Assembly (NCBI GenBank): GCA_020201365.1
Contig: JAIVGV010000270.1
Span: 1-19,410 of the forward strand
Direction: 5' to 3'
Source: Acidobacteriota bacterium
GTDB lineage: Bacteria; Acidobacteriota; Blastocatellia; Pyrinomonadales; Pyrinomonadaceae
Length of the DNA: 19,410 bases
Positions 14,702 through 19,410 of the stretch are shown here, in pieces. The notes below the pieces were generated by a model. The model was not told the origin of the DNA and did no database searches. It saw only the letters and a list, made by a program, of their open reading frames with translations. Numbering within the stretch: position 1 is the stretch's first letter; each line of letters opens with the position of its first letter. Made by a program: the position numbers and the translations under genes.

Positions 14702-16489
14702 ATGCCCGATCTGATCGTCAAGTACCCGGACCGCGCGCCCGACACGTTCCCGCTCGGGCGTCTGCGCATCACCATCGGTCGCAGCGCGCGCAACGACGTG
14801 TGCATCCCCGACCCGTTCGCCTCGCGCGTCCACGCCGAAGTCCGCCGCGAGGGCGACGTTTACGTGCTCCAAGATTTGGGCTCGGCGAACGGCACGCTCT
14901 TCAACGGCGGGCGCCTCGAGCATCCCGTCACGCTCGCGCCGGGCGACCGCGTGCAGATCGGCGAGACCGAGATCGAGTTCCGCGATCAGTCCGCCCCGGC
15001 GGGCGCGACGATGATCGCCGACGCCGCGCCGTCTTTCCCCGAAGCGACCATCGCGCTCGACTCCGGTCACCGCACGACTTCCGGCTTGCTCGAAGCCATC
15101 GAGGGCGCGCGCACGCAAAGCTCCGGCGAGATGCCGCGCCCCGGAGCCGCCGCGGTCTCCGCCGCGCGAGACGGCGCGCTCGCGCGCGAGCGCGCCGTCT
15201 CGCGCGAGAACTCGCTCTCGGCTGAGCACAACGATCTGCTCGCGCTCATCAGCAAGGTCTCGGTGACGCTGCTCGCGCCCGCCACGCTCGACGAGACGCT
15301 CAGGCAGATCGCCTCGCTCGTCTTCGAGGCCGTCCCGGCGGAGCGCTGCCTGATCATGCTGCGCGACGCGGAGGGCGAACTGAAGGTGCGCGTCGCGCAA
15401 CTCAGGGATCAGCGCGGCGAGGTGGGCGAGATTCGCGTCAGCCGCTCGATCATCGAGGAGGTCGTCAAGCAGGGGCGCTCGGTTCTGACCTCCGACGCGC
15501 AGCACGATCCGCGCTTCGCCTCTTCGACGGTCACGATCCAGGGCATCCGCTCCGTGCTCGCCGTCCCGCTCGGCGTCGGCGACAAAATCTTCGGCATGAT
15601 CTACGCCGACTCGCCGCTCGCCGAGGCGCGCTTCTCGCAGGATCACCTGACCGTGCTGACGACGCTCGGCTCGGTCGCGGCGATCCGGGTCGAGAACGCG
15701 CGGCTCGTGGAAGAGGAACTAGAGCGGCAGCGCCTCGGGAACGAGCTGCAGCTCGCGCGCGAGATACAGCAGCGCTTCCAGCCTTCGAGCGCGCCGACGG
15801 TGCCGGGCTTCGAGCTGCAGGGCATCAGCTTCCCCTGCTACGAGATCGGCGGCGACTACTACGACTTCATCGAGCGACCCGACAACCACATCGTCATCGC
15901 GCTCGGCGACGTGTCGGGCAAGGGCACTTCCGCCGCCCTGCTGATGTCGAGCTTGCACGCGGCGATGCACGCGCAGACGAGCGCGCGGCAGTCGCTCGCC
16001 GAGACGATCTCGGCGGTCAACAAGTACCTCGCCGAGACGATCCCCGCCAACCGCTTCGTCACGCTCTTCTGCGCCGAGCTCGATCCGCTCACCGGCACGG
16101 TCAACTTCATCAACGCCGGGCACAACCCGCCGATCATCGCGCACGCCTCGGGCACGATGGAGCAGCTCGCCGCGGGCGGCGTGCCGCTCGGCATCCTGCC
16201 CGACGCACTCTACCGCGAGGGGCGCACGCAGTTGCAGCCCGGCGACGCGATGGTCATCTACTCGGACGGCGTCTCCGAGACGCAGAATCAGGCGGGCGAG
16301 GAGTTCGGCGCGATGCGACTCTACGAAGTCATCTCGCGCAACCTCGACGCGTCCGCCGCGGGCTTGCGCGACCGCATCGAGTCGGCGCTCACGAAGTTCG
16401 CGCAGGGCACCGACTCGGTGGACGACCTCACGCTCGTCATCGTCAAGCGACAAGCCGAGGGCGTCTCCGTCGCCGCGAGCCGCGGCTAG
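14702..16489 (+). CDS. FHA-GAF-PP2C (SpoIIE/RsbU-type) serine phosphatase
   Basis: A 595-residue soluble signalling phosphatase with three modules. The N-terminal FHA domain (about 1-95) shows IGRSARND (Gly26-Arg27-Ser28), SRVHAEV (41-47) and LGSANGTLFN (Asn63-Gly64). A GAF sensor domain lies at about 178-340. A helical linker (EELERQRLGNELQLAREIQQ) leads to the PP2C/SpoIIE domain (about 370-585). Metal-binding motifs are intact: GGDYYD (383-388), GDVSGKG (402-408), YSDGVSE (520-526) and DDLTLVIV (574-581). Such enzymes usually dephosphorylate anti-anti-sigma proteins, but no STAS or RsbW-like gene is present here. The FHA domain and the kinase two genes upstream suggest that it could instead oppose that kinase. 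The GAF ligand is unknown. Confidence 0.94.
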   Translation: MPDLIVKYPDRAPDTFPLGRLRITIGRSARNDVCIPDPFASRVHAEVRREGDVYVLQDLGSANGTLFNGGRLEHPVTLAPGDRVQIGETEIEFRDQSAPAGATMIADAAPSFPEATIALDSGHRTTSGLLEAIEGARTQSSGEMPRPGAAAVSAARDGALARERAVSRENSLSAEHNDLLALISKVSVTLLAPATLDETLRQIASLVFEAVPAERCLIMLRDAEGELKVRVAQLRDQRGEVGEIRVSRSIIEEVVKQGRSVLTSDAQHDPRFASSTVTIQGIRSVLAVPLGVGDKIFGMIYADSPLAEARFSQDHLTVLTTLGSVAAIRVENARLVEEELERQRLGNELQLAREIQQRFQPSSAPTVPGFELQGISFPCYEIGGDYYDFIERPDNHIVIALGDVSGKGTSAALLMSSLHAAMHAQTSARQSLAETISAVNKYLAETIPANRFVTLFCAELDPLTGTVNFINAGHNPPIIAHASGTMEQLAAGGVPLGILPDALYREGRTQLQPGDAMVIYSDGVSETQNQAGEEFGAMRLYEVISRNLDASAAGLRDRIESALTKFAQGTDSVDDLTLVIVKRQAEGVSVAASRG

Positions 16490-16558
16490 ACGCTTCGCTC
16501 GCGGCGCGGCGGCGCGGTTAAAGGTTTAGTTCACGTTGAGTCGAGCCGGTTCGTCGGT

Positions 16559-16648
16559 TCACCGCAGAGGCGCGGAGTCCGCGCGGAGTACTCGCAGAGA
16601 AGAGATCCTCTGCGTCGGCTCTGCGACCCCTCTGCGACTCTGCGGTGA
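16559..16648. repeat. Imperfect hairpin element of the CTCTGCG class, copy 1
   Basis: TCACCGCAGAG (16559-16569) is complementary to CTCTGCGGTGA (16638-16648). The interior carries several CTCTGCG units on the right side, with short variable spacers, and CGCAGAG on the left. It shares its ends and core with the element at 18010-18110, so the two are copies of one dispersed family. It lies in the 280-bp gap before the SH3b gene; the rest of that gap shows nothing recognisable. Confidence 0.8.
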
Positions 16649-16756
16649 GTTCTGAGACTTGCCCTCTCAACTTAACTGAAACCGTCACCTCGCGTCGCAC
16701 CTTCAAGACCCACGCTCTTCACCTCCGGCGTCTCTCGCGAGCCGGAAGATTCCGCG

Positions 16757-16762
16757 AAGGAG
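16757..16762 (+). promoter_or_regulatory. Ribosome binding site of the SH3b gene
   Basis: AAGGAG lies 7 nt before the ATG at 16770. It is one of the clearest Shine-Dalgarno sites in the window and fixes this start. Confidence 0.8.
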
Positions 16763-16769
16763 AAAACTC

Positions 16770-17990
16770 ATGGCAGAGACGGGAACCACCACCGCCACGC
16801 AGCTCAACTTCCGATCGTCCCCGGACGGCAGCGCCAACAACCTCATCGGCAAACTCCCCAAAGGCACGCGCGTCGAGATACTCGAAGACCGAGGCGACTG
16901 GCTGCGCGTCAGCGCGAACGGTCGAGAGGGCTTCGTCAGCGAGGGCTTCGTCGCGCGCGACGAGGAGGAGCCCGAACCGGACGACGACGCCACGGTCGGC
17001 GCGGGCGCGGGCGCGCCGAACGCCGCCGCCGCAGGCGACGCCGCCGCGAGTCAGCCCGCGGCGGGTCAGCCCGCCGCCTCTTCGTCTTCGCTCAAGCCGG
17101 GACCCGCGCCCGCGCCCGGCGCTTGCAAGTTCGTCGGAAACAAGGCGGTGACGCCCGACGGCAAGCCCTTCGCCACGCGCTTCAAGCTCGGCGTCTTCAC
17201 CAACGGCATGACGAGCATCGGCGCGTTCGTCGCCGCGCATCCGGGTCTCTTCCCAGACGTTTCGCCGTCGCGCCTGCGCGTGATGCAAGCCGTCTCCGTC
17301 AACGAGGGCAAGCTCGAAGCCATCAACACGTGGGACAACGCCTTCCTCACCTTCGGCTGCTTCCAGTGGACGGTCGGCGCGGGCGACGGCGCGGGCGAGC
17401 TGCCCTCGCTGCTCGACCGCCTGAAGAAGAAGGACGCTTCCGTCTTCCAGAAATACTTCGGTCAGTTCGGGCTCGACGTGGCGATGCCGCAGCCGCAGCC
17501 CGACGTGCTCCCGACCGGCTTCTTCACGCTCAACGGCACGCCGCTCAGGACGCCGCAGCAGAAGTCGCAACTGCGGACGCTCGACTGGGCGTACCGCTTC
17601 TGGCTCGCGGGGCAGGACGACACCGTGCGCGTCGCGGAGGTCGAGCACGCGATGTCGCGCGTTGACCTGTTCTTCCGCTGCCCGCGCTGCCTGATCAACT
17701 CGCGCTTCGTCGGCGACTTCGTCAGTTCCGAGTACGGCGTCGCGCTGCTCCTAGACCAGCACGTCAACCGCCCCGGTCACGTCCCCGGCACGCTCGCGCG
17801 CGCCGTCGCGCAGCTCGGCGGCGGCGACCCGCAAGCGTGGCAGGACGCGCAGGAGCAGAGGCTCATCTCCGTCTACCTGCAACAACGCGCGCTCACCAGC
17901 ATGACCAACTCCGACGCGCGCGCCAAGTCAATCCTCGCCGCCGTCAACCAGGGGCTCGCCTCGCGCAACCGCGGCTCGTTCCAGTCGTGA
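16770..17990 (+). CDS. SH3b domain protein with an unidentified C-terminal domain
   Basis: A 406-residue protein with no signal peptide. The bacterial SH3 domain (about 5-62) shows TQLNFRSSPDGSANNLIGKL, Trp44 and GFVSEGFV. An acidic then Ala/Pro/Ser-rich linker covers about 63-118. The C-terminal domain begins near Cys119 and runs to the end. It contains VNEGKLEAINTWDNAF (Glu179 is a possible catalytic acid), FGCFQWTVG (195-203) and a CPRC pair. The combination of SH3b with an acidic residue upstream of an FxxFQWT segment resembles peptidoglycan hydrolases with a lysozyme-like fold, but I cannot assign a family. Without a signal peptide, a wall-degrading enzyme would need a holin, phage-like injection or non-classical export. 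Flanking inverted repeats isolate it from its neighbours. Confidence 0.8.
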   Translation: MAETGTTTATQLNFRSSPDGSANNLIGKLPKGTRVEILEDRGDWLRVSANGREGFVSEGFVARDEEEPEPDDDATVGAGAGAPNAAAAGDAAASQPAAGQPAASSSSLKPGPAPAPGACKFVGNKAVTPDGKPFATRFKLGVFTNGMTSIGAFVAAHPGLFPDVSPSRLRVMQAVSVNEGKLEAINTWDNAFLTFGCFQWTVGAGDGAGELPSLLDRLKKKDASVFQKYFGQFGLDVAMPQPQPDVLPTGFFTLNGTPLRTPQQKSQLRTLDWAYRFWLAGQDDTVRVAEVEHAMSRVDLFFRCPRCLINSRFVGDFVSSEYGVALLLDQHVNRPGHVPGTLARAVAQLGGGDPQAWQDAQEQRLISVYLQQRALTSMTNSDARAKSILAAVNQGLASRNRGSFQS

Positions 17991-18009
17991 CGGATCTGTT
18001 TATGAAAAA

Positions 18010-18110
18010 GGCACTCACCGCGGAGGCGCAGAGGATACGCAGGGTTCTCGCAGAGGATTAACTTCTCTGCGCGATCTCTGCGACCGCTCTGCGCCTCCGC
18101 GGTGAGTGCC
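18010..18110. repeat. Perfect 24-bp inverted repeat of the CTCTGCG class, copy 2
   Basis: Arms 18010-18033 and 18087-18110 are exact reverse complements over 24 bp. An inner stem CGCAGAG (18049-18055) / CTCTGCG (18065-18071) has a 9-nt loop, so the whole 101-bp unit can fold into one long hairpin. It sits between two convergent genes and could act as a bidirectional terminator, though neither side has a good U-run. Confidence 0.9.
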
Positions 18111-18123
18111 CGTTATCGTAGGC

Positions 18124-18597
18124 TCACTGCCGCAAGTAGCCCATCCGCCGCAGGCTCTCCTCGATCCGCTCCGCGGACTTCTCGCCCACGCCGTCCACGA
18201 GCGCCAGCCCGCCGCCCGCGACGAACTTCGAGAGGTCTGCGAGCGAGGAGATTTTGAACTGCTGGTAGAGCGTCGCCGCCGTCTTCAAGCCGATCCCGCT
18301 CACGTCTAAAAGATCGAGCACGCTCTCCGGCGTCTCCGCCGTCAACTTCTCGTAAGCCTCGAACGTCCCGCGCTCCAACAGCTCCACGATCTTCGCGCTG
18401 ATCGCCTTGCCGACGCCGGGCAGCGTCTGCAAGCCCTTCAGTCCCTCCTCGCGCGCGATCCGCTCGACCGAAGACGACCACGTCTCGATCACCTCCGCGG
18501 CGTTGCGGTACGAGCGCACGCGGTAGCGATCCTCGCCGCGTATCTCCATCAGCGTCGCGAGCCGCTCGAATTTCTGGGCGATCTCTTCGTTGTCCAT
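18124..18597 (-). CDS. Stand-alone helix-hairpin-helix protein (PolX N-terminal-like)
   Basis: A 157-residue protein matching only the DNA-binding front part of family X DNA polymerases. Residues about 1-75 (EIAQKFERLATLMEIRGEDR; RVRSYRNAAEVIE) are the 8-kDa-type helical domain. HhH motifs follow at LPGVGKAI (59-66), VSGIGLKTA (99-107) and VDGVGEKSA (134-142). The stop comes at 18124, and no nucleotidyltransferase or PHP sequence follows, only a repeat element. The frame is open further upstream, but I start at ATG 18597 (MDNEEIAQ) because that is where PolX homology starts and the upstream part covers a repeat and another gene. It may bind DNA in repair, or be a relic of a full PolX. Confidence 0.85.
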   Translation of the reverse strand: MDNEEIAQKFERLATLMEIRGEDRYRVRSYRNAAEVIETWSSSVERIAREEGLKGLQTLPGVGKAISAKIVELLERGTFEAYEKLTAETPESVLDLLDVSGIGLKTAATLYQQFKISSLADLSKFVAGGGLALVDGVGEKSAERIEESLRRMGYLRQ

Positions 18598-18602
18598 TCG
18601 GT

Positions 18603-18673
18603 AGTCCAAAGTCCGAAGCCCAAGGTCTAAAGCTCGTCCCGACGTTGGACTCTGGGGCTTCAGACCTTGGACT
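18603..18673. repeat. Inverted repeat of AGTCCAA heptamers
   Basis: The left arm is AGTCCAA (18603-18609), AGTCCGA, AGCCCAA, GGTCTAA (to 18630). The right arm reads TTGGACT (18645-18651), CTGGGGCT, TCAGACC, TTGGACT (to 18673), the complementary series with one extra base. It fills the leader of the divergent HhH gene, ending 5 bp upstream of its ATG. Confidence 0.85.
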
Positions 18674-18698
18674 GATCCGGAGGCATCCGCGCGCCGTT

Positions 18699-18704
18699 TA
18701 TGAT
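18699..18704 (+). promoter_or_regulatory. Candidate -10 box for the S46 peptidase gene
   Basis: TATGAT lies in a short AT-rich stretch (GTTTATGATACTCTAAAG), about 50 bp before the ATG at 18755. No -35 with normal spacing is evident. The same stretch read on the other strand contains TATCAT and could serve the divergent HhH gene. Confidence 0.35.
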
Positions 18705-18754
18705 ACTCTAAAGCACGCCATCTCCCGGAAAATTTAGCTCTACGAGGTTCTGCC

Positions 18755-19410
18755 ATGAAGCCCAGAAAATTCGTGTGCGCGCTGCTCGCCGCGCTCTTCC
18801 TCGCGTCGCCGTTCGCGCCGCTCGTCCGCGCCGACGAGGGCATGTGGACGTTCAACAACGTCCCGCGCGCCGAGATCGAGCGCAAGTACCACTTCAAGAT
18901 CACGGACGACTGGCTGCGCCACGCGCAACTCGCTTCGGTGCGCTTCAACAACGGCGGCTCCGGCTCGTTCGTCTCGCCGGACGGACTCGTCCTGACCAAC
19001 TACCACATCGTCGAGGACTTCGTCGGCGAGCTCTCCACGCCGCAGAAGGACTACGCGAAGGAGGGCTACGTCGCGCGCACGCGCGCCGAGGAGTTGCGCA
19101 TCCCCGGCACGGAGCTGAACGTGCTCGAATCTGTCGTGGACGTGACGGCGAAAGTTAACGCCTCGGTCACGCCGCAGACGTCCGCCGCCGAAGCCTTCGC
19201 CGCGCGGCGCACGGCGATTGCCGCCATCGAGAAAGAGTCAACCGACAAGACGGGCTTGCGCTCCGACGTGGTGACGCTCTATCAGGGCGGGCAGTACAAC
19301 CTGTACCGCTACAAGAAGTACACGGACGTGCGGCTCGTCTTCTGCCCCGAGTTCCAGGCGGCGTTCTTCGGCGGCGACCCCGACAACTTCGAGTTCCCGC
19401 GCTTCAACAT
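18755..19410 (+). CDS. S46 family secreted serine peptidase (3' end outside window)
   Basis: The first about 218 residues of a dipeptidyl-peptidase 7/11-like S46 protein, a family normally of 680-750 residues. A signal peptide (about 1-26) has a basic MKPRK start, a hydrophobic core and likely cleavage after VRA. Then come MWTFNNVP, NGGSGSFVSPDGLVLTNYHI (His of the catalytic triad in TNYHIV), and KDYAKEGYVARTRAEELRIP. The segment around FFGGDPDNFEFPRFN leads to the catalytic Asp region at the window edge. The usual motif is TNHH; here the first His is Tyr, but the second, catalytic one is kept. The nucleophile Ser lies beyond the window. GAGG (18744-18747) is 7 nt upstream of the ATG. The enzyme would remove dipeptides from peptides in the periplasm or outside the cell. 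Confidence 0.92.
   Translation, partial: MKPRKFVCALLAALFLASPFAPLVRADEGMWTFNNVPRAEIERKYHFKITDDWLRHAQLASVRFNNGGSGSFVSPDGLVLTNYHIVEDFVGELSTPQKDYAKEGYVARTRAEELRIPGTELNVLESVVDVTAKVNASVTPQTSAAEAFAARRTAIAAIEKESTDKTGLRSDVVTLYQGGQYNLYRYKKYTDVRLVFCPEFQAAFFGGDPDNFEFPRFN

Noticed and set aside
14666..15646. Minus-strand open frame of 326 codons
   Set aside because: It is antisense to the FHA and GAF domains of the phosphatase; no motif supports it.
16645..17151. Plus-strand open frame of 168 codons before the SH3b gene
   Set aside because: Most of it overlaps the SH3b gene in another frame and is Ser/Arg/Pro-rich; the SH3b start has a strong ribosome binding site.
18598..18999. Upstream extension of the HhH protein to 18999
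   Set aside because: It would be antisense to the S46 gene start and cross the AGTCCAA repeat; homology to PolX begins at 18597.

Overview
The window is a GC-rich bacterial chromosome segment. Its gene content (MacAB-like exporter parts, zinc-ribbon/FHA/Ser-Thr kinase proteins, an FHA-GAF-SpoIIE phosphatase, an S46 peptidase) and codon use suggest Acidobacteriota, perhaps class Blastocatellia. That assignment is an inference; no rRNA or other taxonomic marker is present. I saw no tRNA, rRNA, transposase or CRISPR array.

Layout: (1) 1-2431, minus strand: two FtsX/MacB-type ABC permeases, the first cut by the window edge. (2) 2631-6470, plus strand: a fluoride (crcB-motif) riboswitch whose pseudoknot strand is shared with an intrinsic terminator hairpin. 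It is followed by an unbroken run of overlapping genes: crcB fluoride channel, a DUF190 protein, a two-domain DUF190 protein, a dynamin-like GTPase and a small helical protein. (3) 6495-8854, minus strand: the matching ABC ATPase and HlyD/MacA-like adaptor, so the fluoride operon sits inside what looks like a split adaptor-ATPase-permease-permease exporter cluster. (4) 9253-16489, plus strand: a phospho-signalling cluster with a zinc-ribbon/FHA protein, a zinc-ribbon/Ser-Thr kinase/zinc-ribbon/FHA protein, an RDD membrane protein, a zinc-ribbon/TM/TPR protein and an FHA-GAF-PP2C (SpoIIE) phosphatase. (5) 16770-17990, plus: an SH3b protein with an unrecognised, possibly lysozyme-like, C-terminal domain. 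(6) 18124-18597, minus: a stand-alone helix-hairpin-helix protein equivalent to the N-terminus of PolX. (7) 18755 to the end, plus: a secreted S46-type serine peptidase, truncated by the window edge.

Two things stand out. First, the dynamin-like GTPase and its small partner appear to be translationally coupled into a fluoride-riboswitch-controlled operon, which suggests a membrane-associated arm of fluoride tolerance. Second, most sizeable gaps between genes outside the fluoride operon carry an inverted repeat. Five of these are built from tandem heptamers with a different sequence at each site (TTGTCAC, TTCTGCA, CCGCCTA, GTTCATC, AGTCCAA). Two more share a CTCTGCG-based long hairpin. This is a shared architecture with divergent sequence, and nothing in the coding annotation explains it.
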